A program made the translations under genes and the position numbers. From Echinococcus granulosus (Eukaryota; Platyhelminthes; Cestoda; Cyclophyllidea; Taeniidae): a stretch of 64,000 nt of DNA. The stretch lies in contig NW_020170385.1 of assembly GCF_000524195.1 (NCBI RefSeq), forward strand, positions 947,898-1,011,897. Reading direction: 5' to 3'. Below are positions 1 to 14,400 of this stretch, piece by piece. The notes beneath the pieces were generated by a model, which was not told the origin of the DNA, ran no database searches, and saw only the letters and a list, made by a program, of their open reading frames with translations. Every line of letters begins with the position of its first letter. The first letter of the stretch is position 1.

Positions 1-3000
1 TACCAATAGCCGTCTTGAAGAACATGAGATTGGGATGATTGCCAAGGTCAGTTTTCACATGTTGGCCATTCGCAGCAGACCCCTCCTCCCTGCGACGTTA
101 AGGTTTGTTTGTGGGCCATAGAACAAAGGGTAGTTGGCCTCTTGAACAGGGTTCGTTTGTAGATGCTACAACTATAGGTCCCTAAATCTTTCCAAAAGTC
201 TCAACCATAGCGATATGGAGGAAGCCTCATTATTAGCATAAGAAAGGGCTGGGACGCTATAGGCCTGGATGGAGGACCACGCTGGATAGCGGAAGTACAG
301 CCTGCGGAGACTGAAGAGCCCGTGCAACTAGACGCAAAGTGGAAGACTATCAAATCAGCATATTACTAACGATGTATTATACATGCATGGAGTTTGTGAT
401 TTAAAACTCTACTTTATTTTAAATCCGTTCAATTAAACCAATGCATAGCGTCTTTCTGTTACACTAAATAGCGCTTTAATATGAATTATGTATACGGTTT
501 GCGGCATATTTTGCCAACCTCACTTCAAACATATCCCAACTAATGTTTAAAGCCTTGCGTGGCTTTCACTGTTGTTTTTAATGCGTAGAGTAATTTATGG
601 GAAATGGCTAGGCGTTTGCATAACCACAAAACAGAAGTAACATTGGCTGAGGAGCGGCAGCACTTTATTGGGGAGTAGTTGCGTACCACATTCTTCATTT
701 TAACGCTATCCACAGTCAGCAATGGTGCATCCATGAACTGCATAGAAGTGCAGTTCATAGGAAATGGACGAAACCAAAAATAGCCTACATCATAAAGAAA
801 CCCCATACATTTTGGGGAGATTTTAAGAAATTAATTTATGTACATAAAACTTTATGAGGGATGTAGGCAAGATGTGACTGCATTGTAAGATATTTACAAT
901 TTATGGGTTTGAAGTGAACCAACTCATGAAAACTTTTGCATAGCTTTTTTTTGGCAAAATTTGCCTCATAATACATTGATTAAAAGAAGGTATTTTAGCA
1001 GGGCAACAGCTTAAGAGACAGGTTGAGTGTGGTTATGAATAGGGGTGTAAATGTTGACTCCAACCTCGGTGTGGCTAGAATTGCAGTTCAGCTTGACGAT
1101 ATGGCGGATAATTTCTATCCGCCTTTAGAAGCTGTTTAAATCACATTTGCATGTACCCCAGAAATGGGCAAAGTTGAACTTACAACAAATAACCTGCACG
1201 TTATCGTTTAAAAGCAGCGTTTTGTGCCATAAAATATATGGGTAACAGAACTACTAGTTCAGCTCACAGGCAGAAAATAGTGGCGAGATGTTGCTAAATT
1301 TCGAACAAAAGGCTTCCACAAAGTCTCTGCAGCGCTTTAAACGATTCACGTGATACCATGTTGACACAATACCATTTGCCATCAAGAATCACAAGGAATT
1401 TCAAATATGCTAAAAACCATCTCTGAAGTAAGCACAAATAATTTTAAAATTAACAGTGAATACGATCTAACTGAAAAGAACTGATAAAGGATCACCTAAT
1501 GGCACCACTAATGGTCAAATTATCCAGAATCACCATAAAAGCACTTTGGGGTGGAGGCACTGGCTTTCCTGAATTGCGATCGTGTTGTGTCTGCGGTGTT
1601 GGCGTCAACGCTCTTGTTCATGTGATGGTTTTATACTTTAATGGATTGCCAACTAGAATGAGGATATTCATCGAAAAATTCTAGAGGTAGGGAAGTAAAT
1701 GCGCCTAAGGTCTGCTGAACGGCCTAATTGAAAGGTGGCTATGTTCACATCCAATTACTGCATTTGGCAGGTAAAGCATACCGCACAGCCCCAGGTCGCT
1801 TTAATTCGGCCACACGAATTAAGGTTGGTGTGACAATTTGTCTGCTTGACGTGAGCACGAAATCATCCGCCTGCGCACCGATGGGAGAGACTTGTGGGTT
1901 CACGCACCTGGCTGCACGCGAGCGCATGTGTCATCATGGGTCAAAAAACACCTACTTTGGGTGACTTATAAAGCGGCAAATGGGCCCGCAAAGACAGTAG
2001 TTTATCCGTTCTTCTACTCTTCCCGTGCTGCTCCTCTGTGTGCGTACGCAGTCAAGTCTACAGGCGACGAAGGGACTCCCTGATTTGGGACAAAAACTAC
2101 GGCGGCCTCGCTTTCTCACCCCTCAACCCTCTCTTACCCCACGCACCCCACCTCCGACGGTGAGTCATTGGCATGTGCGGCGCTGCCGCCACTGCCGTCG
2201 CTTGGCTTGCCAAGAGGTTGAGTCATGTGTCTAAGGTTTGCCAGACGCCGCCGACTGAGCTACCACTATCTCACGACGGCCAGAAGCTTCACCCTTCTGT
2301 GTAGGCAACCTCTAAGGCCAGGAGAGCAATAGCTCATGCGTTTCGGAGTCCAAGCCTTTCCAGTGGTTATTCCTTCTGAGGCGTTATGGTTCGGTTTAAT
2401 CAATCTCATCACTAGTCAGAGAAAATATCAGGAAGTGGAATTTAATGAACTCTGTATGGAAAGCGAGCATGAATTTTAGGTTTACCTATTCACATTGAAT
2501 GATTGCAGATAGTTCTAATGAATTTCGCGTGAAGTTTGGCGTTAGCTTTCTCGTCGGTATTAGCCCTTCTTTACTCACGCGGAATCTGTACATTCATTCG
2601 TATTGTAACATCACTGGAGTTTGCTGCGATTAATAATATCACAAAAGTTGGAGAGAACACACATGCCCTTTCAAGCGGGTCCCATTTGCTTGAGATGCGA
2701 GAATAGATGGAGACTAGTGGCTGAAAAAGATGGAGATTAGTGAAACACGATTATATTAAAGACTGAAGTACATTTATTTCTTTAAAAAATGGTAATTTAT
2801 CTGTACCCCTATTCAAAGTCTGAAAGCTCATTTTAATGCAAAAACTTGATTTACAAAGCTACGTCGTCTTATAAGTGCATTACTTTTGTCTACCGCCAAA
2901 AGGTCTAGATATTTCAAGTTAAGCAAGGGTTATGATGGGTGAGGTCGAGCTGGAAATAAACCATGGCTAATTGAAGTCAAATAATTGTGGCTACTATGCT

Positions 3001-6000
3001 ACTTTCCATTTATGGTGTTGCAAATATGCTAAATACTTTGATTTTCCACTTTGATAACTAGAAAAATACCGGTGACTTTCTTTACATGGTATGAAACATA
3101 GGATTAACATAGTGTACGAAATTTTATCCATCGTCGTCTAAAGAAATTTGCTAAGCAAATATGGAAACACGATTGCAAGGTTTCGATAGTTTGTTTAGCT
3201 CTACCTTTGACCACGCGGGCAATCAAGTTTCCGGGGTTTGTACTTCCGCTCGGCGACATGGCTTGCGGAGCATGCTGGTAGCCCCAGCTCCTTTGGAAGA
3301 CCCGGACGCTCCAATTATGATGACCGAAGGTTTAACATTAAAAAGACTTGCAGGTACATATCACAAATTTTATTTGAGATGGAGAATTTCACGGGCACCA
3401 AACAATTTACTGAATTATAAACTGAGCCGTTAAATGAGTTGCTTATGTTAATAAAGACAAATCCTATCCGAGCATTTCATGTGAACGTATTATTTACCCT
3501 ATTGCGACACAAAGCACTGGAAAATGACATGACCTTCAACAAAGCAAAAACAAAGTACATTTCCACACTACACATTAACTAAAAGATTGTCCGTTTTCGT
3601 AACTGAGGTTTGAGTGAAGCAGAGCTTATCTCTTATAGATAGATTGATGGTTTGCGAAGATTTGTGTTTAAAGGGAAGGAACGTATCTTAATACGCATAA
3701 ATCCCTTCCATTGGCTATAAAGTGTCACTGTCTGACGAAAAAGCTATGCCAATGCTGAACCATTATTGACGAGGAGGGATCATCTGTTTACAAACTCTGA
3801 TGACAATGCAGGGGAAAACAAGCCATGAGCGGAAAACACACATTGGTTTTCATATAAAAGATGGTGACTGACCACTGGTACATATGCTGCACCACCAAAC
3901 ATGGCAAGTAGAACTGAGGTTTCTTCGACACCGGGGATAGTACTAATTTTTGGTTTGACGTATTTGGACCAAATAGAATTCGTTCGTCGGCTCTCGTACA
4001 TCGCTAATCAGACGGATCACTTAGCAGCAATAGTAGTGTTTTCCAGTCAAACTGAGGACTACATTCTGGTTGGAGCGACAAACTTTATTGTTTGCTATTT
4101 GCCTCGAATTGCAAACCATAAATAGGGACGGGAAAATAAAAATTTTACGTAAAAGAGGAACACACGCACCCCTCCCATTCGCCCGCCTACTTACCCACTC
4201 ACCCATCCACGCACACATTATGTCCCGAAAGTCGGATTGAATGGCATACCTTTTGTTGTTACCGCTGCGCTTCAGCAAGCAATGAGGTCAAAATCCAGCA
4301 CCATCTAGACAGGCGGACCACTCACCTTCGCTCCGAGCTTTCACCCACATTTGTACCCACGTAGGGTTTGACAAAAGGAACTCTGTAGTAAGATGTTGAG
4401 AAAGCGGACGAAGCTGCATTGCAGCATGCAGTTGACATCTCGACGGCATGCAACCTCCGATCATCCCGGGCTCTTTCATCCTAGCTACGATATTCTACGC
4501 AGGTCTAGCAGATTGTCGTCCTGTTGTCAGTATCGCAAAATCGTCCAAACGACCTAAATAGGGATTATTTTAGTTAGGTTCTCCGTGTAGCAGGGACCAC
4601 GCTCATTACGCACTTATTGCGATATACTGTTTCAAATTATTCCTGACTATTTTAGGACTTGTAAAGTGGATTTACAAAATTCAACATTCCACAGGCAGAG
4701 CCTACAAAATCAACTCCACAGATAACCTGCTTACTTGGGTCACGAAAATCAAAATGTATTTTGAAGCAAAGATTACTAACTGCCTTTTGTTTTAAGAAAG
4801 CCTTTTAGAACAATGACTGTAAATGTGTTAAGGAAAATCCGTCAAATATAAACTAAAGCAAAGTGTCCGCTTATTAGAGGAGTCAAAAATTTGAAAAAAT
4901 GAGCGAAAAGATAAAGAGATGCTCCATTTTTAGCTGTTCTGTAATGGCTTTCACGAATTTTTCACCTAGGTTATGCATGCCTCCAATGCGCGGCGCGCAA
5001 TTACCTCAGCTCCATGGTTTGTAGTTTTGTCGTGTATTTATTCTGCCTAGCTTTAGCCTACCAAGTTATTATAGCAATATTAAGTTAGTAAGTGAAAATA
5101 ATGACAACAATGCATGGTACTTTACCGACGAAACCGTATAAATCTACAGCATTTTTGCTTGCACGGTTTCTCAGATTAGATAACTTGGCTGCCCAATATC
5201 CTGAAAGCTCTAATTCAGGAACAGTAATTAAATAAGTTGAATCTAAATTTAGATTTAATTTATTTTAAGTTTAATAAGAGTAATTAAATGGGGTACAACA
5301 TCCACCCTATCTATTTGTGCACAGCGGAGATTAATGTCGACATTCCTTTGGGTGGAATTAATGTTAAACTTTAGGAAGGGAGTAATGCCTAAATAAATGT
5401 GCATTCAAATTGTCAGCATAAGGTTCAGACTGGAAGTACCCAAACCAAAATAGTACATTATGCTGGCAATTTTAATTCCAAGTTGTCTAACTGGGTTTAG
5501 CCAACAGCAACTTTTACAGTTCGGATGGCTGTAAAAATCCATTCAAAGACTATCATCAATGATAATGAAATATGCTTAGAAAGAGGCTAAAATTTTGATT
5601 TCCTGTTTTCTTAAAAAGAAGTAGGTGAGTGCAGAAAGGCGATAAAATCAACAGACCATCGCCAGGCGCATCGTCACTACGATTAAGACTGGAAATTACA
5701 GTATCCAGTCATCCCGATAAGAAATGTCATAAATAAGTCATTAGGGAGAAAATCACAAATAAATCTTATTAAATATAATTTAATTTGCAACTTTATACGC
5801 ATAAATATAAAAGAGGTATTAAAAGAAGTCTTCTTCCTAGTGGGCACACCCTTCAAGATGTTAATTTTCGCTGCTATCATAAACCAAACCCCCGAAGGAG
5901 TTTGAATGAATTTCATCAAGAAATGAGCAGAAAATATTGGTTCATAAAACTGAAAAGGCATCGTGGATAATTCCCCCAAAGAATTAATTAAGCCACCTAC

Positions 6001-8643
6001 CTCTGCACCGCAAAATGAAGGGGCTCTAAATTTGCAGAACAGTGGTAGATCGGCATAATCCACACTCTGTTCTGTTGGAGAGCACACTTATGTCAATTCA
6101 ACATGAACGTCTCTTAAACAAAAATGACTTGTCAGGAAACGTGCTCACTTAATGCACAGACCGTAAATGTGTTAAACATTGTGTTATATTTATGTACATT
6201 CATATCAATCAGTTTGATAATTAGCTTGAGATCCGTATATGACGAGCTAAAAACCTTAACACACTGTTTTACGATAATTATTTAAATGGTTTGAATAACT
6301 TCATACCTGCAAGGCGTTGGGGTCACGAACTTGGGAAATACTTTGAAGAGTGAAGGAGCTAAGGCAGACCCTTGCACTTTTGCTGAGTCTGAAGGCTCTC
6401 CTAATTTTAGTTTGTCAACTTAAAAGTGAAAGTGAATAAGATAGTCTAATTTTGGAATAACAAGACTAGCACAAATTTCCCCTTCCATCTGAAATTTGCA
6501 CCCGTTTTCTGCATTCAGTATGCAAAAGCTCATGTAAGTATGAAACCAAGCCTAGTGTAATGAGCAGTTGTTAGAACGGTTCCCAATTATTTGTTTCCAC
6601 TATTATAAAAAGTGTTCCAAAATGCATAAACATTTTGAACAAAGCATTAAGAAGCAGGTTTGACCCAACTACAAGAAACGAAGAAGATTGTGTGAAAGTT
6701 TGCATATATTTGATCTACTTCATTATTAGCGAGCCATGTTTTAATGGAAAAAGAAATATATGCTCATTGCTCTTTTGTCCAGTCACCCAACACATCCCCT
6801 AATCATGTATGCCAAGTCGCCGATACCACAAACTGGACAAGAAGTGGCAAGAAAATGTCATCTAACTACCACCGGCGCTTTGCACGAACGGATTTTTAGA
6901 TGATTTATAATCGCTATCCAGCCAGAAATGTTAAATAAAGAAATACGACTTTTTCTATTATTTTTAAAATGAAAAACCAACTCTGTGTCAATGCAAGAGA
7001 AAGTAGTGTATGCAAAGAAACTGTAGGTAAATGGAGGGCAATACCACGCATTTGGCTGCCAAACATTTGATTTAACTAGACGTCACCGATAGCCCTTTTT
7101 CATTTTCATATATGACAGCTTAAATTCCTCACATAGATTGCCATCTTGATCTGACTAAATGGCCAGGATATCCTCTTTAGCAGCTTGCAGTGTACAAACC
7201 TAGGTTCGATATCTACCACATCCTTTCCTATGAACTGTTACCTTTGTAATTAGCAGTAGCTCGATCTCTTTCTTATCCCCGTTAAAACGCCTTGGTCATT
7301 CATTTACAAACTTTTATGGTTTTCAGCATAAAACGTGGATTTGCATTAAGTCAGCAAGATTATACTCATCTGTTTCCTATTAATCCACGGTTCTAATCCT
7401 AAACATATCCCAGCAAATTCTAATATTCCCAGGGTTTATTAAACAAAGGTTATCGAATTATTAATGTTCGAGATAATTTTACTTTGTACCTTACGATTAT
7501 TTAGAAAGGTTGCGTATTTATTAAAAACCTTGTCTCAATGTGTTGGTTAGGAGTAATAAACAAGGCAACTGCATAAAATATTTATCAGGAGACTGCCTAA
7601 TTTTAATTACAGCTTTTTGCTTGCACAAAGTAGCGAAAAAATATTTTCATTCAGTGGCCTGAAATGGATCATTACTCACTCACGCCTGAAACAAAACGAA
7701 TGCTGCAACATTAGCTGTCATCGCTTCGCCCGTCACCGGTATAAACTGCTATTATCCAACGCACGTTTAAAGTTCCGTACCATTGTTGTACTCTTCTAAT
7801 GCCCAGTCAAAGGAAACTGGATTTATTTTAAAAATGGTTGGATATTAAAGAAGTCAATAAAGTTTCAAGTATGCAATATCTTTTGACATTGTTAAACGCA
7901 CCAGTAGGAAGAACCGGAATCCATTCTGTCAAGAGATATTTTGATTTTTCCAACCCTTCAACATTTGTTGATCAGACGAATCACGGGCAAAAAAGACTGA
8001 GTTAAGGAAAGCACACTACATATGCGACTCAAGATTCTGAGGAGTATAGATCTTCGCATCTAAAGGAACACCTCTTTTTACAGCATTGGAGTACTTTTTG
8101 GAGAATGCTGTTATTATTTGCTTGCACCACATTTGCATTAAGGCAACAAAGATTGCGTGCAACATTTGTCTTCGACTACTTAGACCTCACGTGTAAGCTT
8201 TTGTTCGCTAGGCGATATTCAAAACCTCACTTTCAAATTTGAGACAGCGAAGAAGCCGGAGAAATGCAGAGTGCGCGAAAGGTTCGAATATTTGGGAGAT
8301 GAAGACTAAGCCACTCCTTGGTTTTCAACAGAGTAAATATCTTTACTTAAAGAAATCCCATCCAAATATCACTACTCGATGGTTTAATTAATTTCATTGC
8401 TTCATTTCCACACATTATACAAACTTTCTATTTAGACCACTTTATTTAAAATCATCAGGGGTTCTAGAGCACCCAGTGGTTTTCCATGCGTAATGCCTTA
8501 TTTATCCCCATATAAAAACGTCGGTCTTTGAATAGAAGTGGACATATATGCTGCAATGTTTGGTAAAGGCAAGAAACAGACCTTCTGGATAATTATGGAT
8601 ATCAGCAAGGGTGAATGGCGTTTCCGAAAGCACGTATACACTA

Positions 8644-8662
8644 ACACACACACACACACACA
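8644..8662. repeat. (AC)n microsatellite
   Basis: An uninterrupted AC dinucleotide run of about 19 bases, just upstream of a GC-richer block. It is a simple repeat with no coding role visible. Confidence 0.9.
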
Positions 8663-8679
8663 AGATGTGGGGCATTAAT

Positions 8680-9000
8680 CATGACAAACGTAGAAGTCTG
8701 ACTGTTTCACGCACCCATACGAGGTTTTGGCAAACTTTTGCTCCTGCGTTTATCTCCCACACGAACGGACGCGAGTGTGCGTTATCCAGGAGGGAGAGCC
8801 AGAGCGAGCGGGAAATTGGCGCAAATCCAGCAAAAAGGCGCCCCCGCTGGACCTGCCTGATTTGTGGGCCACACACATGCAAAAAGCGCGCAGCCGCCTC
8901 TCCCAAATGGGTGCATGCTAGTGGCATGAAGGAAAATCCTCCTCCGGTAGCGATATTTCCTCCGGGGAAGGATCTAAAAAAACAGTCCAGAACTTGACGT
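8680..9000. other. GC/CpG-richer block, function unknown
   Basis: Composition rises sharply above the AT-rich surroundings, with several CpG dinucleotides. Open frames exist on both strands but none resembles a protein. A CpG-rich promoter or 5' UTR is possible, but no downstream gene was recognised before 11,085. Confidence 0.3.
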
Positions 9001-10659
9001 TTATTTTGCCGGTTTCGCTGAAAAACCATGCATAGAAATTTTTCTTTCCCACATTTACTCGCCCTTGCTCTGTTCTCCTTTTGCAAAACTAGTTTAGCTC
9101 GGGACGTAAAGAATGTCTTGGTTTCTCCTCCTGTGTGTAGGTGCTCTGGAAGTACCCCTTTGTGACTTATTTGAGGCATGTATCAAGAAACGCAGTGTTA
9201 GGCTAAAATGACACTAAACGCTTTATTAGGAAAATTTTGTAGATCAAAATCCAGCCACATTTTAGGGATCTTTTCTGATAAGGGAATTCCCTCTTTCCTG
9301 ATAGGTATTTTAGTATATTTATTTTAAATACATAAGGGTGCACCTTACGCAGTCAATCGCTGATACTGGATGGCATGAAATGAATTTTCCAATAGGTCGT
9401 GACAAGAACACGTCCTTCAACTAGTACCAAGGGCAATTTAACGAACAAGTTGTGCGTAAAATGAAGCACTTCACGGCGGCTGGTATTTACCAAGGGTGTA
9501 TTCAACCGCCAAGCTCTGGCATAAATTGCCAATGATTATTGGACCACTTAATTGTCATGATAAGGTAAGATTGAGAGCAATTTTAAACAGCCAGTAAGAC
9601 TGTTGTATCTTGCCAAAAGCGCTTCCCTACTATACCGTCGTTCTTATCTGGAATAAAAAAATTGACATATTTTGTAACATGTTGACTCCCGCAAATATTG
9701 AGGAGACCATAACTGTGCCGTCAAATGAACTCTTCGAGGCTCCACTCTTGGAGTTGCAAATGAATAAAGTAAGGCTTTTGATGGGTTTTGAAACGCATGC
9801 ACTGATACTTCTACATAAAAGTGGCAACTTAATATGAGTCTATTAAGAGTCCCATACACTTACTTGACAAGCATTTCATATTTGCATGAAATAAACAAGC
9901 AAAGTATTTGTTACTATTAGGTCACAGCTTTGTCACTGATTCCTAGCACGGAGTCTACTAAAGTGTCTTTTCGTTTGTCACCTTTTCATACTACTCGTGC
10001 CTTTTGAGTCATACGACTGTATAATTATACCATTCTAAAGACTTAAATAAGGTTTTCCACACTATTTATACAGTAAACGTAAAATTATGGTTGAACAAAT
10101 GAAGGAGCATGCATGATTCCACTTATTTGTGCTGATTCGCAGCCGAAGACCTTGGCATTCCGCAACATGTATCAAACTCTATGACCCTGTAATGGCGCAA
10201 AGTAGTCTATCACGTGCACGACTGAAGTTTTAAGTAGCAATTTAGTTGCTTACCCAATAAATGTTTAAATGTAAGTGGAAAAGTGAAAGTTTGGCAAAAT
10301 GTAATATATTGCATTGCTTTGACGAGAAACGTTCTCAAAAAATATGCGGAGTAGTGCAAGAAAAGTTTGCTGGCTCAAGAGGCTAAGACGAAACGAATCC
10401 TTTACTCCACTCTGGGTGATTTTACGCCCATTAATATTAGTCATTCACATCACCAAGTTCAGGAGACAAAGATTATACTACATGGAAATGGGTTGGGTTG
10501 TGTGTGTATCGAAAGTCCACTTCAAAAGAAGTTTTTTTTGTCTTAAAAGATGAATCTATGCTAGAAGATTATTCTCCAGACTATTATTAAACAATTTGGA
10601 GGTAGGCAGATTCGGTTTGCAAGTGGGGTTGATGAATCGAGACGAAAAAGAGCCTGCTA

Positions 10660-11084
10660 GATTTGTGGTTCGCTCGCTAGATGGAACGCCCACGCATTTG
10701 ATCCAGAGCTCGCGCGCTGGCTCAGCCTCTCGCTCCTGAGAGCGCGTGCGGTTGCGGTCGCGATCGCGGTTGCGGTGCGTGTGTGTGTGTATGTGTGCTT
10801 GCGATGCGTGCTTGCCTGAGAGTAGATAGACGGACAGGTGCTGGCATGCACACTCCCACCGAACCTGTCCGTATATCGTCCCTACGCATACACCTCTTCC
10901 CTCTTGTTTAAGACGGTTTCCGTCACTTGGTCAACACACTCCTATTACACAACACACGCGCACGGCCGCACACTTACACTTCTACACACATGTCTCTGAG
11001 TTTCTAAACTGGTCTAGTCATTCCCAATTCGGTATGGAATAGTTTTATCTTTGGGAAACAATCATAAATTAGCCGATCTACACA
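10660..11084 (+). promoter_or_regulatory. GC-rich promoter / 5' UTR region of the PDGF/VEGF-like gene
   Basis: About 180 bases (10,665-10,850) are dense in CG dinucleotides, followed by a GT run (10,779-10,790) and CA-rich sequence up to the ATG at 11,085. Position directly upstream of the first coding exon makes it the natural promoter and leader. No TATA box or defined factor site could be assigned. This is inference from composition and location. Confidence 0.4.
10779..10790. repeat. Short (GT)n run
   Basis: Six GT units inside the GC-rich upstream region of the gene starting at 11,085. More GT-rich sequence follows. Confidence 0.8.
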
Positions 11085-11486
11085 ATGTTTCGAAGACGCC
11101 GAAAATGGAGCCCAGTGGAGGAGGTGCTGATAAATGATCGTGCAAACCAGCATCAGCATAACCGTCGGCTCCATTCATGCCTCAAACACCATCCCTGCAA
11201 TACCTCCTCAGACCGATCTGCATCCAAGCAATCCAACTGGGCGCCGTCGCCAACTCCTTCTCAGCCCGTTATTCACTACTCCTGGTCAATTTATGGGGGG
11301 CATTTCGTCTTGTGGTTTTGCCTATTGCTTCTACAGCAGCCTCACAGAGGGATTGGGAGCCTCGTCACACGAGACTCCGTCCATTCACCGACTACGAAAA
11401 ACGCCTCCTTATCCTCTGTAAATACGCTCCTTCTTCAAAATTCACCACCCCTTAATGCCAGACTGGAAGGCAAGCGTTCGGCTCAG
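11085..11486 (+). CDS. First coding exon of the PDGF/VEGF-like gene (signal anchor)
   Basis: ATG at 11,085 opens 134 codons, ending at a phase-0 donor (CAG|gtgtgt). The next exon starts in phase 0 about 6.1 kb downstream. The hydrophobic stretch at residues 71-85 follows a polar, basic N-terminus, which suggests either a type II signal anchor or that translation starts further in. No other methionine lies in frame close before the hydrophobic segment. Confidence 0.45.
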
Positions 11487-14400
11487 GTGTGTCCTCTTAT
11501 TTGCTTGCCACTGATATTTTACATTCCCTTGTGCAATTGGCGCAAAATGTGACTAAGGTGATATTCAAAGTTTTAAAAGGTCATTCTAGCCATAGCTTGT
11601 GTGTTGTAGCGTAAGGCAAATCCAGTTGACTATTCTGTTCCGTCCAATTATGCTCCAAACTAATATGCATTTATTCTTACTCGTGTTATAAGTGATTGTA
11701 AATTTGGCCAAGGCCGTTGATTGATTGCGTAAAATGCAAATTGGGAAGATAAAGCAGGTCGAAAGTTAATTTAAAACTGGTAAAGTAGTCATTGAAATGG
11801 GTCTTTTAAGTGGCCTATCTCGCTTTATTTCAGTGCTCCTTATAGGTGGATAATTGCTATGCTCTATTGGCAACTCGGATGATAGAAGTTTTTTGAGGGT
11901 AGTCATGACATGCAGTCAGGCAGTCTCTGGAGAACCTCACTAAGACAGAATTCTACATGCAATGCTATTTATTACAAGCAATTTATTTGACAGGGGCTAA
12001 GGGGAAGCACCCACCAGTCGTTATATAAAATTCACAACCTTGAAGCAAGTAAATTTCTATGCTCAGAATTTGATGTGGGTAGAGTCTCTTTCCACCACAG
12101 TTTGAAATGTGTTATTGTAGCTCAAGTTAACGCAGACCTCGGCTTTCACATGTGAACTGACTTTCACTTAGGGTTAAATGCTAAAAATATAGGAGTATCG
12201 TGCATATTGAAAGAGTTTACAACGCTGCTAACACGGCACCGTCACTTGCCTTCAACCATAGTTACGATTATATTTGATTGCAAATTTGAGACATATCTGA
12301 AATGACTTAATAGTTTTTATGTCAATTTTTAATTTCCTAGTAAAATAGGACTTTGTAAACCAAATCACATTGGTTTCGATTTCAACTACTGCCAACCATC
12401 TAGTCCATGAAAGAGCGCTTAGACCACTTTTCAGCCAATACCATGGAGGCTTTCCCACAAAAAATGAATAAGGAGCACTGTATTTTCTTGGCACATCTTC
12501 CATGATTAAGCATTTGTTTATGCATACATTCAGCCCCTTTGCATGGCAATCAAGGGTACATGAGTTAATAGGTGGCTGTGGATGGTTAAAGCATATGACA
12601 ACAGTTGCATATTGTAAAAGTAATGTCATGTGATGCCAAATGACACTCGTCTCATGTCAAGTTAAAATGATTTGCTTTATGCCCTTTTGGTAAATAATCA
12701 AGTGAAGTTTACTGCGCTTTATGCTTTCTACGCTGTTAGGAGATGGCAATGAGACAACCTCATCTCAAGTTCAGTTGAATGAATGGCATGGAAAGATATT
12801 TTGCTCCCAGTTTTATGCAAGAATTTATGTAAATATTCCGCACGGGTTTGGTGAAATAGTTCAGTTTCTTACAGTGACGAAGAAAACAGCTATCTTCCTT
12901 GACAAACTTTAAAAAAATTGTAGAGAAAATTCGGATGTAATACTTTTTCATCTTCGAAGGGAGTGCATTTAAAAAGTAAGCCCTCATTATTCAATGCTAC
13001 CATCAGAACTTAATTTATACCACTATAACTACAATTTATCCTCAGCTTCCGTTATTTAAATAATAGGTCGACATGAATTGAGAGGAAATGAAAATTACAC
13101 CCATCACCTTTCTTAAAGTGTATTTGAGGACTTTAAACTTGCCCTATACAAAAAGACATTTAAATGAAAAAAGGCGGCTTACACCGGTGAGATTGGTGAA
13201 TAAATGAGTAGAAATGGAAAATTACTCATTAAAATAACAAAGTAATGAAATGGAGTATGACAAACTATGATGCGTTATTTTCTTCTGTCATAATTATCAA
13301 GCCAGCAATTCTTTTTATGCATGAAGTTCTTAATTTAACGAAAGTACAAATATTGCAATGCGTTGGGTGGCTCAATGCTTTTTTTTGACTAATTGGACAG
13401 CATAACCTTACATGCAAATACAAAATGCGTAAATTACTGCCACCATTCCACTTCTGCAATTGCTTGTACGTTCTCAAACTTTTAATGGCGATTAATGGAG
13501 AGAATAATAGATTTACAAGTATATGTATTGAATGCTAATTTTTTAAGCTGGACTTTAACATTACTTTACCATGCGAAAAATTGTGTAAGATACTGCTATT
13601 TCAAGGGGTACAGAAATCAAAAAAACCTCATTATATACTTTTGATGACCAAAATTTGCATAATAAACAACGCACTTCGACAATGTAAAACAGAGAACAAT
13701 CCTCAATGAGATCGAGTAAATACCAAATAAAATTCTTTTAGACTGTGAGTAGGTATGGACTTTGATAGAACTGCAGATAAGAGATTCAGCGTAGGCCAGC
13801 TCAATTTTCTAAGGATTGAATCTCTTGAAAACGCTAAGAAACAATTGAGTCAACACCACTTCCAGTGGATGAGGCCTTCTGTTCTAAGCAGTGGAATAGC
13901 TTCAGACAACGTATGAGAGAACGCCCACTTTCTGGTCAGTTTGACCTCCCTCTGGCAAGTGAGTCAACAACATAGTGGCGATTGCTAGTTCGGAGCTGCT
14001 CCTCATTCACCATAACAGTCTTACCAACCCAATTAAAATGTGTATCTGATCGTCAATGGCAGCTGCGTTCAAATATTAATAAGAAATTAAATGGGAAGAC
14101 ATTGCTAGGGCCTAAATCGTCATCCATCGACTGCGAACTTTCCTATTCGCAGTTAGGAGTGCCTGCAGGGACCAATTTAGACAATTTACGGAGTGAGGAA
14201 CGGAAGACGATATGTTTAAAATTTTTGATGAATCTGCCTAATAATGCGATGCTAGGCGAGAGTCGTCTCAGCCCGTTGACTTCACCCAACTTCACGCAAG
14301 AGCGGACATTGCAACAATGTGATTGCAAAAAGTGCCCCAAATCGCGAACACATGCGATTTTCTCCGGATGTGCTGGTTGTCAGGCGGAGGTGGTGCGGTT

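Larger units (their letters stand above)
1..10640. other. Long stretch without a supportable gene
   Basis: I see no gene I can support here. The open frames are short, AT-rich, overlap on both strands, lack recognisable motifs and are not linked by convincing splice sites of matching phase. Two patches are richer in GC than the rest (about 1,740-2,350 and 8,680-9,000). The second follows a CA microsatellite. They could be promoter or 5' UTR sequence of a gene not otherwise visible. The longest frames (minus strand 5,683-6,087 and 8,679-9,179) look like chance. Confidence 0.6.

Noticed and set aside
5683..6087. Minus-strand ORF of 134 codons
   Set aside because: AT-rich, no motif or splice context, and overlapped by an ORF on the other strand; most likely chance.
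7195..7215. GGTTCGA sequence as a tRNA B box
   Set aside because: No A box at the right distance and no acceptor stem or cloverleaf could be folded by eye.
8679..9179. Minus-strand ORF of 166 codons
   Set aside because: It lies over a GC-rich block where stop codons are rare; frames are open on both strands and the translation resembles no known family.
12252..12629. Minus-strand ORF of 125 codons
   Set aside because: AT-rich intron sequence of the + strand gene; no domain, no splice support.
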